From RGIG9114 sp045592865 (GTDB taxonomy: Bacteria; Bacillota; Clostridia; Oscillospirales; JAGBHD01): a DNA stretch of 6,609 bases. Position 1 is the first letter of the stretch. Each line of letters begins with the position of its first letter. The translations under genes were made by a program, and so were the position numbers. Location of the stretch: the NCBI GenBank assembly GCA_045592865.1, contig JAZNVP010000093.1, positions 1 to 6,609 on the forward strand. The letters are read 5' to 3'. This document shows, in pieces, positions 1-6,193 of this stretch. The notes under the pieces were generated by a model. The model had not been told where the DNA came from, did not search any database, and was given only the letters and a program-made list of their open reading frames with translations.

Positions 1-160
1 CTTATCAGAGAAAAAGAAAGAGAAGACTCGTTATGATACGAATCTTCTCTTCTCTTTTCTGTTGTTAGTGGGTTTGGGCTACTGCCCAAGTGCATTTGTT
101 CTTACAAATGCGATGCTGGTTCTTAGCTGAATTTAAAAGAATTCTATTTTCTCCGATAAG
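1..160. repeat. Inverted repeat enclosing three hairpins (gene-free stretch after nrdR)
   Basis: Bases 1-14 (CTTATCAGAGAAAA) are complementary to 147-160 (TTTTCTCCGATAAG) at 13 of 14 positions. The enclosed sequence holds three local hairpins: the terminator stem at 20-49, a 6-bp stem TTGGGC/GCCCAA at 74-89, and an 8-bp stem GCATTTGT/ACAAATGC with a 4-nt loop at 92-111. No open reading frame of note was seen here. It could be a folded 3' UTR or small RNA processed from the nrdR transcript, or a small MITE-like insertion. The window starts at base 1, so the left arm may extend further. The hairpins are seen directly; their role is not known. Confidence 0.4.
11..49 (-). terminator. Intrinsic terminator downstream of nrdR
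   Basis: On the minus strand a 12-bp stem (arms at 38-49 and 20-31, with one G-T type pair) closes a 6-nt loop at 32-37. It is followed by the T-rich stretch complementary to 11-19 (TTTCTTTTT). It lies about 140 nt after the nrdR stop codon, so it would end the nrdR transcript after a long 3' region. The plus-strand side is also pyrimidine-rich (50-60), so it may work in both directions for an unseen gene to the left. Confidence 0.75.
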
Positions 161-190
161 AACAACACACTTTTACGAGTCTGCTTATTA

Positions 191-649
191 TTATTTCTTT
201 TGTTTAAAAAGCTGCTTTAATTCATCCATAAAAGAGTCGATATCGGAAAACTGTCTGTAGACCGAAGCGAACCTGACGTAAGCCACCTCGTCGACCTTTT
301 TAAGCTTCTCCATAACGAGTTCGCCGATTTTTGAGGACTCAACCTCTCTGTCGAGCGAATTCAGAAGCTGCTGTTCGATTTCTGAAATGAGGTCTTCCAA
401 GGTTTCAAGCGAAACGGGTCGTTTCTGACAAGCCCTGATAAGACCGTTCAAAAGCTTATTGCGATCGAATGCCTCAATAGTTTTGTCCTTCTTAATAACC
501 ATAAGAGGAACAGTTTCAATTATTTCGTAGGTCGTGAATCTTTTTTTGCAGGAAAGACATTCTCTTCTGCGACGGATCTTGTTTCCCTCTTCGGTGGATC
601 TTGATTCCAGAACCTTGCTGTCGTTAAAACTGCAAAACGGGCAATTCAT
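191..649 (-). CDS. nrdR: Transcriptional repressor NrdR (ribonucleotide reductase regulator)
   Basis: NrdR binds paired NrdR boxes in front of ribonucleotide reductase genes and represses them according to the dATP/ATP state. The 152-residue product has the family's usual length. It opens with the zinc ribbon MNCPFC...CLSC (Cys3, Cys6, Cys31, Cys34), including the conserved basic stretch IRRRREC, then RFTTYE. An ATP-cone domain follows from about residue 46 (VIKKDKTIEAFDRNKL) to about 140, including the conserved VRFASVYRQFSDIDSF. I chose the ATG at 649 because GAGGAAG sits about 7 nt upstream and because the family begins MxCPxC. A longer reading to 676 would put the first codon only about 2 nt after the -10 box of the nrdR promoter, upstream of the expected transcription start. 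The gene follows an unknown small gene by 37 nt but has its own consensus promoter. No clear NrdR box or nrd gene is visible in the window. Confidence 0.97.
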   Translation of the reverse strand: MNCPFCSFNDSKVLESRSTEEGNKIRRRRECLSCKKRFTTYEIIETVPLMVIKKDKTIEAFDRNKLLNGLIRACQKRPVSLETLEDLISEIEQQLLNSLDREVESSKIGELVMEKLKKVDEVAYVRFASVYRQFSDIDSFMDELKQLFKQKK

Positions 650-677
650 ATTAGCACTTCCTCGCTGTTTTTTCACA

Positions 678-706
678 ATTATACTATCAATTTAAATAAT
701 TGTCAA
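678..706 (-). promoter_or_regulatory. Consensus sigma-A promoter of nrdR
   Basis: Read on the minus strand: TTGACA (701-706), a 17-nt spacer, then TATAAT (678-683); both hexamers are perfect. Transcription should start near 671, giving a leader of about 20 nt before the nrdR ATG at 649. The -10 box lies just past the stop codon of the upstream 79-codon gene and the -35 box lies inside its coding end, so nrdR can be expressed independently of that gene. The sequence TAATTGTGAAAA (670-681) overlaps the -10 and start region. Confidence 0.85.
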
Positions 707-926
707 TAAAGACAAGGTCGTCGTAAACGCCTTTTATATTTAGCGGCAGGACCTCATGCTCTATGCAAAGACAGAAAAACTTTTTTGCCTTATCGCGAGA
801 AGCAAAAACACCGCTTGATTCCTCATAACCGTTAAATCTAACCTTTACAAAAAAGCCTTCTTCATTTTTTAATAGCTTGTGGTCAAGAATTAACCCCGTA
901 TTGCTTTCCAAAATCCTACTAACCAT
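687..926 (-). CDS. Small hypothetical protein, 79 residues, upstream of nrdR
   Basis: I do not recognise this protein. The ATG at 926 is preceded by GAGGAGGAAAAAT, a near-ideal ribosome binding site, which is the main support that it is a real gene. The product is probably soluble: no signal peptide, membrane segment or CxxC pair is visible. Alternating hydrophobic residues at about 10-45 suggest beta strands (GLILDHKLL, FFVKVRFNGYE). They are followed by a likely helix (SRDKAKKFFCLCIEHE) containing Cys-Leu-Cys, and the product ends DDLVFIDNYLN. It shares strand and orientation with nrdR, 37 nt upstream of it, and no terminator lies between, so readthrough into nrdR is likely. Co-transcription does not establish a shared function. 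A TATAAA at 945-950 could be its -10 box, but no good -35 box was found. Confidence 0.7.
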   Translation of the reverse strand: MVSRILESNTGLILDHKLLKNEEGFFVKVRFNGYEESSGVFASRDKAKKFFCLCIEHEVLPLNIKGVYDDLVFIDNYLN

Positions 927-1018
927 ATTTTTCCTCCTCTGTTTTTTATAACCTTAACAAAAGAGAAAAACAGTGTCACGTTCACATTTTTGCGCTTTTT
1001 TCGCCATTTACCGCCAAA

Positions 1019-1030
1019 TTTTCACAATTA
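1019..1030 (-). repeat. TAATTGTGAAAA motif, one of three intergenic copies
   Basis: The 12-mer TAATTGTGAAAA on the minus strand occurs exactly at 670-681 (nrdR promoter), 1019-1030 (between the permease gene and the small unknown gene) and 6121-6132 (response regulator promoter). All three copies lie in non-coding DNA upstream of minus-strand genes. The rest of the 927-1070 intergenic stretch shows no convincing terminator for the zinc operon and only a weak promoter candidate. A protein-binding site is possible but unproven; AT-rich promoter composition could also contribute. Confidence 0.4.
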
Positions 1031-1070
1031 ACGGCAAAAACTGCGATTTTCAGGCCGATTTCATATTATC

Positions 1071-1880
1071 TCACCTGTTTTTAATAAATCCGATAACCGA
1101 AAATAAAACGTAAACCAAAATATTCGCAACAACGATACTCGCTCCGGTGGGCAGATCATAGACGTAAGACGCCGAAAAACCTATTAAAAAGCAAAGCACC
1201 GAAACACAGATCGCCGAAACGGTAACCGATTTAAAGGTCTTGAATATTCTCATCGAACTGAGCGCAGGGAAAATTATAAGCGCCGAAATGAGCATCGCCC
1301 CCATCATTCTCATTCCGATAACGATGGTAACCGCCGTTAAAACGGCAATAAGCATATTATAAAGCTCGGTTTTTGTTCCGGTAGCCTTCGCGAAGTTTTC
1401 GTCGAAGGTAACCGCGAAAATGCGGTTATAGAAAACTATGAATATCAGCATAACCGCCGAGGATAAAACCGCACTCAGAACGACGTCTCCCGTGCTCATA
1501 GCAAGAATGGATCCGAACATATAGTTATAAACCTCGGCGTTCATTCCTTTTGACAGAGAAACCGCTATAACACCGACTGCAAGTGACCCCGTTGAGATAA
1601 GCGCCACCGCCGAGGATGCCCCTACCTTGCTTTTTTCGTTCATTCTCAGAAGGAAAAACGCAGTAACTATAACAACCGGCACCGCAACCTGCATCGGCGC
1701 CATATTAAGTGCCGTTGCTATACTGAGTGCGCCGAAAGCAACGTGGGAAAGACCGTCACCTATCATAGAATATTTTTTAAGAACAAGGCTAACGCCGAGC
1801 ACCGCAGACGATAACGTTACAAGAAGTCCAACGATAAGAGCGCGTTGCATAAAGGGATAGTTTAAAATTGCCTCAAGCAT
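1071..1880 (-). CDS. znuB: Zinc/manganese-type ABC transporter permease (ZnuB-like)
   Basis: This is the membrane channel subunit of an ABC-3 family metal importer, which passes the ion from the binding lipoprotein across the cytoplasmic membrane with energy from the ATPase encoded just upstream. The 269-residue product is highly hydrophobic, with about eight membrane spans. It shows family-typical stretches: SMIGDGLSHVAFGALS near the start, FGSILAMS in the middle, and RMMGAMLISALIIFPA, the loop region expected to contact the ATPase. The ATG at 1880 is chosen because GGGGGAG precedes it and because it overlaps the ATPase stop by 8 nt; the longer reading to 1913 starts deep inside the ATPase gene. 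It is the last gene of the zur operon. Zinc is inferred from the Zur-type regulator and the His-bearing binding protein; manganese or iron cannot be excluded from this subunit alone. Confidence 0.93.
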   Translation of the reverse strand: MLEAILNYPFMQRALIVGLLVTLSSAVLGVSLVLKKYSMIGDGLSHVAFGALSIATALNMAPMQVAVPVVIVTAFFLLRMNEKSKVGASSAVALISTGSLAVGVIAVSLSKGMNAEVYNYMFGSILAMSTGDVVLSAVLSSAVMLIFIVFYNRIFAVTFDENFAKATGTKTELYNMLIAVLTAVTIVIGMRMMGAMLISALIIFPALSSMRIFKTFKSVTVSAICVSVLCFLIGFSASYVYDLPTGASIVVANILVYVLFSVIGFIKNR

Positions 1881-2547
1881 TCTCTTCTCCCCCTTTATTC
1901 TCGTAAAACTCATATCCGTCCTTTTTAATGTTCAGAATATGGGTTGCGTATTTAAATGCGGAAACCGATTCGTGAAGCACCATTATAACCGTCATATTGT
2001 GTCCCTTAACGAGATGGTTGACCTTTTCATACATCGCCTCGCGCGAAGCCTCGTCGAGTCCCTTTGCAGGTTCGTCGAGAATTAATAGTCTCTCCCCCGC
2101 CGCAAAGGCTCTTGCAAGAAGCACCCTCTGTTGCTGACCGCCCGAAAGCTCATAAAAGCAGGAGTTTTTGAGGTTTTCCGCGTCGAGAGCACGAAGCGAC
2201 TCCAAGGCTATTCTTCGGTCATTTTGGTTATAAAAGGGGAAAATCTTTTTCTTTCCGAGTCTTCCCGAAAGAACTATTTCGAATGCAGAAGCGGGAAAAT
2301 CTCTTTTTACAAACATATCCTGCGAAAGATATCCAATATCGCTTTTTTCAAGACCTAAAAACTCAACCGTTCCGCTCTTTTGCTTTTCAAGTCCCAAAAG
2401 AACCTTTAAAAGAGTGCTCTTTCCTGCGCCGTTTTCACCAAGCACCGCAACAAAGCTTCCCTCTTTCACAGAAAAAGAAAGGTCCTTGAATACCGAAACC
2501 TGCTCATACGACATAGAAAGGTCTTTAACCCTTATTATTTCTTTCAA
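1873..2547 (-). CDS. znuC: Zinc ABC transporter ATP-binding protein (ZnuC-like)
   Basis: This is the cytoplasmic ATPase of the metal importer. All ABC motifs are present in 224 residues: Walker A GENGAGKST (37-45), Q-loop Gln76, signature LSGGQ (134-138), Walker B LLILDE ending at Asp158-Glu159, a D-loop (GLDE), and switch His192. The switch segment reads VLHES rather than the usual VSHD. The length is slightly short for the family, and the C-terminus is brief with no extra domain. The start is a TTG at 2547, supported by an excellent AAAGGAGG 7 nt upstream. The TTG shares 4 nt (TTGA) with the stop codon of the binding-protein gene, which suggests translational coupling. The 3' end overlaps the permease start by 8 nt. 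Confidence 0.95.
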   Translation of the reverse strand: MKEIIRVKDLSMSYEQVSVFKDLSFSVKEGSFVAVLGENGAGKSTLLKVLLGLEKQKSGTVEFLGLEKSDIGYLSQDMFVKRDFPASAFEIVLSGRLGKKKIFPFYNQNDRRIALESLRALDAENLKNSCFYELSGGQQQRVLLARAFAAGERLLILDEPAKGLDEASREAMYEKVNHLVKGHNMTVIMVLHESVSAFKYATHILNIKKDGYEFYENKGGEENA

Positions 2548-3449
2548 GAGAGCGCCTCCTTTAAGTTGTCTCTGTTTGTTTTCATTATATCAATATAGGT
2601 CTTGCCGTTTTCAAAATCTTCCATAGAAACGTTGTGCAGCGAATGGAATAAAAGCTTCTTTGCCCCCGTCGCCTCGGTTATAATGTCCGCGGTCTTGCCG
2701 TTTGAAAATTCGATGTAAAATACAACGGGAATTTCTTCCGCGTTCACCTTTTCGATAACCGCGGTTATATCCGAAGAGGAAGCCTCGGAATCGGCAGAAC
2801 AACCGGGTATCGCCGAAAGGTATGAAAGAGAGTATCTCTCGGCAAAATACCTCGCAGGGAAACGGTCGCCGAACACCACCGTTTTCCTTTTTCCGTTTTT
2901 AACTATCTCTTCTATCTCAGCGTCGAGTTTTTTCAGTTCATTGACGTATTTCTCGGCGTTAGCATAGTAGTAGTCTTTATTTTCAGGATCTATTTCAGAA
3001 AGCCTGTCCCTTATCCCCTCGGTTATCAGGACCGCATTTAAAGGCGAGGTCCAGACGTGCTCGTCCAGGTCGTGACCGTGTCCGTGTTCTGTTTCACTAA
3101 CACCGCAAAGGGAAAAAAGAGTAAGCCATTTTTCGCGCGAAAGCCCTGCCGAATCGGCAACGGCTTCAACCCAGCCTTCACTTTCCGATCCGGTGCAGAT
3201 AAAAAGGTCTGCCCCCGAAATAGCCGCAGCCTCTTTCGGAGTAGGGTCGTAAGAGTGTGCTTCATTTCCGGGCTTAATTAAAAGAATTATATCCGCCTTA
3301 TCTCCCGCAACCGCCCTCGCTAAGTCATACTGCGGGAAAATGGTCGCAACTATACTTATCTTTCCCGACTCTTTCGTGTTGTCCCCACCGAGTGAACAAC
3401 CAGTCAGAAACAGGGATATAAGGGTAAAAACAATCAGAATCTTCTTCAT
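2544..3449 (-). CDS. znuA: Zinc ABC transporter substrate-binding lipoprotein (ZnuA-like)
   Basis: This extracytoplasmic cluster A-I metal-binding protein captures the ion for the permease. The 301-residue product starts with a lipoprotein signal peptide with lipobox LTGC (Cys18), so the mature protein is anchored to the outer face of the membrane. Candidate metal ligands are His65 (in NEAHSYDPTP) and His131 (in DEHVWTSP), next to a short His-rich loop EHGHGH (121-126). The third canonical ligand, usually His, falls in GDRFPARYF where Asp195 is found; the fourth, usually Asp or Glu, falls in LLFHSLHN with His269 and His272. From memory, related clostridial proteins share this pattern, but I could not check it. 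AGGAGAAG precedes the ATG at 3449, which shares ATGA with the end of the regulator gene. Zinc is the likeliest substrate by context. Confidence 0.92.
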   Translation of the reverse strand: MKKILIVFTLISLFLTGCSLGGDNTKESGKISIVATIFPQYDLARAVAGDKADIILLIKPGNEAHSYDPTPKEAAAISGADLFICTGSESEGWVEAVADSAGLSREKWLTLFSLCGVSETEHGHGHDLDEHVWTSPLNAVLITEGIRDRLSEIDPENKDYYYANAEKYVNELKKLDAEIEEIVKNGKRKTVVFGDRFPARYFAERYSLSYLSAIPGCSADSEASSSDITAVIEKVNAEEIPVVFYIEFSNGKTADIITEATGAKKLLFHSLHNVSMEDFENGKTYIDIMKTNRDNLKEALS

Positions 3450-3844
3450 TTACTTCTCCTGCAGGAACCGCAAATTCCGTAAAACACCGTTTCGGTTGTT
3501 GAAACGGAAAAATCGTGGTCCTTGAATATGTGTTTTTTAAGTCCTTCTATCTTTTCGCAATCAAGATGTATAATGCCGCCGCAGTCGGTGCATTTGAGGT
3601 GGAAATGCCTGTCGCAGCCGCGGTCCTTGCCCGAATACTGATAAACCACCGTTTTACCCTCGCCTCTGTATCTTCGGAGAACACCCTCTTCAGTGAGTTC
3701 TTTAATGTGGCGAAAAACGGTCGATTTGCCTATTCCCTCGGGAAGAAGACGGTCGGCAATAAAGGAAGCCGACATCTGCTTGTCTCTGTTATTTTCAAGA
3801 AATTTGAGCATTACGTTTCTTTGCTTTGTGTTGTAACTTATCAT
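3446..3844 (-). CDS. zur: Fur-family metal-responsive repressor, probably Zur
   Basis: Fur-family dimers bind a palindromic operator when loaded with metal. The 132-residue product has an N-terminal winged helix (about 1-70, recognition region GIGKSTVFRHIKELTEEGVL). A dimerisation/metal domain follows with Cys77, His80, His82, the structural zinc pairs Cys85/Cys88 and Cys125/Cys128, His93, Cys96, and later His105 and His110. It heads a metal-uptake operon, with a 4-nt ATGA overlap into znuA, which favours Zur over Fur or PerR. The ATG at 3844 is chosen because GAGG lies 6 nt upstream. The ATG at 3874 sits right beside the -10 box and upstream of the expected transcript start, so it cannot be used from that promoter. 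A 7-1-7 operator lies in the leader, implying autoregulation. The metal specificity is inferred from context. Confidence 0.92.
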   Translation of the reverse strand: MISYNTKQRNVMLKFLENNRDKQMSASFIADRLLPEGIGKSTVFRHIKELTEEGVLRRYRGEGKTVVYQYSGKDRGCDRHFHLKCTDCGGIIHLDCEKIEGLKKHIFKDHDFSVSTTETVFYGICGSCRRSK

Positions 3845-3858
3845 ACCGCACCTCAATT

Positions 3859-3873
3859 TGAGAATTACTCTCA
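3859..3873 (-). promoter_or_regulatory. Fur/Zur-type 7-1-7 operator
   Basis: On the minus strand TGAGAGTAATTCTCA forms two 7-nt arms around one central base, with 12 of 14 arm positions palindromic. It also agrees at 12 of 14 positions with the classic Gram-positive 7-1-7 pattern TGATAATnATTATCA. It starts one base after the -10 box and covers the expected start point near 3868, a position where a bound repressor would block transcription. The most likely ligand is the Zur-type protein encoded immediately downstream. Confidence 0.75.
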
Positions 3874-3874
3874 T

Positions 3875-3903
3875 ATTATATCCCGCTTCGTGTGCGTTGT
3901 CAA
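3875..3903 (-). promoter_or_regulatory. Consensus promoter of the zur-znuACB operon
   Basis: On the minus strand there is TTGACA (3898-3903), a 17-nt spacer and TATAAT (3875-3880), a perfect sigma-A consensus. The expected start is near 3868, leaving a leader of about 24 nt before the zur ATG. No other promoter was seen inside the four overlapping genes. A full-consensus promoter with an operator right after it fits strong expression held down by a repressor. Confidence 0.88.
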
Positions 3904-3904
3904 C

Positions 3905-3940
3905 AAAAAACTGCCGTCCGGAAATAATTCCAAACGGCAG
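3905..3940 (-). terminator. Intrinsic terminator of the two-component operon
   Basis: The outer arms CTGCCGT (3911-3917) and ACGGCAG (3934-3940) form a 7-bp stem. After a 2x2 internal loop there is an inner 4-bp stem GGAA/TTCC with a 4-nt loop. On the minus strand the hairpin is followed at once by TTTTTT (3905-3910). It begins 4 nt after the kinase stop codon. Its T-run ends only one base before the -35 box of the zur promoter. Confidence 0.9.
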
Positions 3941-3944
3941 TAAT

Positions 3945-5375
3945 CTATTTTTTCTTTAAGCAGAACCAGAACACGCTTCCCTCGCCAATCTTGCTGTCAA
4001 CCCCGAAAGGTGCCGAATGCGCTATCATAATAGCCTTAACTATCGAAAGACCGAGTCCCGTTCCCGCAACCCTGCGCTTTCCGCTCTTTTCGGATTTATA
4101 GTATCTGTCCCAGATAAGCGAGAGTTCCTCTTTCGGTATTCCCTTACCGGTGTCTCCGACCGAAACCTTTATCCACTCATTCTCCTCGGCAACCGTTATA
4201 TTAACGGTGTTATCGTCTCCCGTGTGGTTAATGGCGTTGTTGGTGAGGTTCATTATTACCTGTGTGATTTTTCCCTCGTCAGCAACAACTTCTCCATCAT
4301 AGTCACAACGGACGTTAAAGGTATAGTCAGAATAAAGAAGCGTGTATTTCTGCATTACTCCTTCTATGAGCTCCTTGAGCGGTATCTCCTCGGGGTCTAT
4401 CTTTTCCTGCCCCGATTCAATTCTGCCAAGACTCAGAATATCGCTGACAAGTGCGTTAAGCCTCGTCGTCTCATCAATTATTATGTCGAGCTGCTTGTCT
4501 CGTTTTTCCTTGTCATCGCCCGTGATATCCTTTATGGTCTCGGCGTATCCCCTTATCATCGTGAGAGGAATTCGAAGCTCGTGCGAAACGTTGGCTATAA
4601 GGTCTTTTTGGAGAGAACCGACCTTAGAAACCTCTTCAGTCATATAGTTAAAGGTATTCGCAAGATCTCCGATCTCGTCGTCACTTTCTATGTCAACCTT
4701 AACGTCGAAATTACCCTTTGCAACCTCTTTTGCCGCGAGTTCAAGCTTCTTTATAGGGTTAGTGAATTTTTGGGATAAGATCGAGGAAATTATAGTGGAT
4801 GTAAGAATTGCAAAAACAGTCGTCCAAAGAAGTTGCCTTTTAAGTATCGCAGTCGTTCCGTCAATAGGCTCAATTCCCGCGTTTATGAGAAGTATCCAGT
4901 AGTTCCCGTTAACCTCTATCGCCTTGCCGTATAGCATACTTTCATTCATAAACTGAGGGTGATTAATGCTATAATATCGGTTCTTCTCGGGCTCTTTCAA
5001 AAGTTCTTTTTTTATGGAACCGAGCACCCTTTGGTCAATGGAATGAATAACGCAGCCGCTTCCCATCATATCGGCGGTTTTAAGGGTAGTTCCCATACCG
5101 TCAGAAATCTCAATACAAAGATCATTTTCATAAGCAAGACGGGAGATAATATCACCGGCATTGTCATCAAGGCCTTTTGAGATAAGCTCTTCGACCTGAT
5201 TACCGATGCGTCCTACCTCAGATTTTTTGAATACCTCGTAGTATCCCTTCAAAAGCACTATCTGACCTACAAAAACGATAGCAACCATAACAAGCGTTAT
5301 CGCCATCATCGATATCCAGAGTTTACCCGAAATACCGGGTCGATACCCCAGTATTTTTTGGATCTTACGCTTCAA
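3945..5375 (-). CDS. Membrane sensor histidine kinase (HAMP-HisKA-HATPase)
   Basis: This is the sensor partner of the OmpR-type regulator encoded upstream. In the 476-residue reading there are: a first membrane span (about 18-42), an extracytoplasmic sensor region of about 140 residues of unrecognised fold, a second span (about 181-200), HAMP (about 201-254), HisKA with the phospho-acceptor in VSHELRIPL (His265), an N box (NLTNNAINH, 376-384), G1 (GDTGKG) and G2 (GTGLGL). The residue four after the histidine is Ile, where Thr or Asn is usual. The start is uncertain. I prefer the TTG at 5375 (MKRKIQKIL), which overlaps the regulator stop by 11 nt and has GGGGGG 11 nt upstream. A GTG at 5423 would add 16 residues that merely re-read the conserved regulator C-terminus and has no ribosome binding site. 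The stimulus cannot be inferred. Confidence 0.93.
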   Translation of the reverse strand: MKRKIQKILGYRPGISGKLWISMMAITLVMVAIVFVGQIVLLKGYYEVFKKSEVGRIGNQVEELISKGLDDNAGDIISRLAYENDLCIEISDGMGTTLKTADMMGSGCVIHSIDQRVLGSIKKELLKEPEKNRYYSINHPQFMNESMLYGKAIEVNGNYWILLINAGIEPIDGTTAILKRQLLWTTVFAILTSTIISSILSQKFTNPIKKLELAAKEVAKGNFDVKVDIESDDEIGDLANTFNYMTEEVSKVGSLQKDLIANVSHELRIPLTMIRGYAETIKDITGDDKEKRDKQLDIIIDETTRLNALVSDILSLGRIESGQEKIDPEEIPLKELIEGVMQKYTLLYSDYTFNVRCDYDGEVVADEGKITQVIMNLTNNAINHTGDDNTVNITVAEENEWIKVSVGDTGKGIPKEELSLIWDRYYKSEKSGKRRVAGTGLGLSIVKAIMIAHSAPFGVDSKIGEGSVFWFCLKKK

Positions 5376-6042
5376 ACTTGTAGCCAACCCCCCAAACAGT
5401 TTCAACGTAACGGCGGTATTCACCTAAAGTGTTTCTGAGCATCTTTATGTGAGTGTCCACCGTTCTGTCGTCACCGAAGAAATCATAGCTCCAAACCTCA
5501 GACAGTATTCTCTCTCTTGTTAAAACAATGTTTCGGTTCTTAATAAGAAAAACCAAAAGGTCAAACTCCTTAGGAGTCATCTGTTTTTTCTGTCCGTCAA
5601 TGTATAGTTCGCGACCGGCAACGTCGATCTTTATGCCGGGGAACTCAAGAACTTCGTTCTCAGAATGCACCTCTGCCTTGGGCACAGAACGAGCAATTAT
5701 CGCCTTTATACGAGCCATTACCTCACGTGGAGAAAAGGGCTTAACAATGTAGTCGTCAGCGCCGAGCTCAAAGCCGAAAAGCTTGTCATATTCCTCGGCA
5801 CGAGCCGTCAAGAGAATAACAGGAGTGCTCCCCTTAGAACGAATTTCCTTGAGCACTTTGATTCCGTCGATCTTGGGCATCATAACGTCAAGCAGAACGA
5901 GATCAACCTTTTCCTTTTTGAGAATGTTGATAGCCTCAACACCGTTCTCTGCCTCTATGTATTCAAAGCCCTCAAACTCCAGGTATTCGGTAATTATGTC
6001 TCTAATCTTTTCTTCATCGTCAACAACGAGTATCTTAGCCAT
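5365..6042 (-). CDS. OmpR/PhoB-family response regulator
   Basis: This cytoplasmic transcription factor is phosphorylated by the adjacent kinase. The 225-residue product has a receiver domain (about 1-120) with acidic residues Asp8 and Asp9, phospho-acceptor Asp52 (LLDVMMP), Thr79 and Lys101 (KPFSP). A C-terminal winged-helix DNA-binding domain (about 128-225) ends RRYVETVWGVGYKFEA, typical of the OmpR subfamily. The ATG at 6042 is preferred because AAAGGGG precedes it and the product then begins MAKILVVDD as relatives do; a GTG at 6060 would add six residues. It is the first gene of a two-gene operon and its 3' end overlaps the kinase start. Resemblance to PhoP, ResD or similar does not allow a specific name. 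Confidence 0.95.
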   Translation of the reverse strand: MAKILVVDDEEKIRDIITEYLEFEGFEYIEAENGVEAINILKKEKVDLVLLDVMMPKIDGIKVLKEIRSKGSTPVILLTARAEEYDKLFGFELGADDYIVKPFSPREVMARIKAIIARSVPKAEVHSENEVLEFPGIKIDVAGRELYIDGQKKQMTPKEFDLLVFLIKNRNIVLTRERILSEVWSYDFFGDDRTVDTHIKMLRNTLGEYRRYVETVWGVGYKFEA

Positions 6043-6106
6043 AGTGGTTCCCCTTTCCACGTTATTTGCCTTAATTCTACATCAAATTTGTGAAATTACT
6101 ATGTCT

Positions 6107-6135
6107 ATTATAAAATATTTTTTTCACAATTACAA
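6107..6135 (-). promoter_or_regulatory. Promoter of the response regulator-kinase operon
   Basis: On the minus strand there is TTGTAA (6130-6135, 4 of 6 matches), a 17-nt spacer and a perfect TATAAT (6107-6112). The start is expected near 6100, giving a leader of about 58 nt before the regulator ATG. An 8-bp inverted repeat, TTGTGAAA/TTTCACAA (arms at 6122-6129 and 6088-6095), brackets the -10 box and could be a regulator site, perhaps for autoregulation. Confidence 0.7.
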
Positions 6136-6158
6136 CAGAAAAATATTTCCCCGCCGCA

Positions 6159-6187
6159 TTGACAAGAAGGGTTTCTTGTGGTAAACT
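6159..6187 (+). promoter_or_regulatory. Strong plus-strand promoter ahead of the tRNA-Ser region
   Basis: TTGACA (6159-6164, perfect), a 17-nt spacer, TGG as an extended -10, and TAAACT (6182-6187, 4 of 6). Transcription would start around 6194. The spacer itself contains most of a small hairpin, ACAAGAA/TTCTTGT (6162-6179). The promoter points at the truncated tRNA-Ser copy and then the complete gene, so it may be the original tRNA promoter. Confidence 0.7.
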
Positions 6188-6193
6188 ATTCAA

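Noticed and set aside
1031..1066. Possible zinc-operon terminator (CGGC...GCCG with A/T inner pairs)
   Set aside because: The stem is short and interrupted and is not followed by a T-run on the minus strand.
1055..1075. Possible second Fur-type box around the permease stop codon
   Set aside because: Only a minority of the 7-1-7 positions match and the two halves are not palindromic.
3845..3874. Upstream in-frame ATG at 3874 as the zur start
   Set aside because: It lies next to the -10 box, upstream of the expected transcript start, and lacks a ribosome binding site; the ATG at 3844 has one.
4017..4778. 253-codon plus-strand reading frame inside the kinase gene
   Set aside because: It is antisense to a clearly conserved HisKA/HATPase gene, has no domain and no ribosome binding site; it is a shadow frame.
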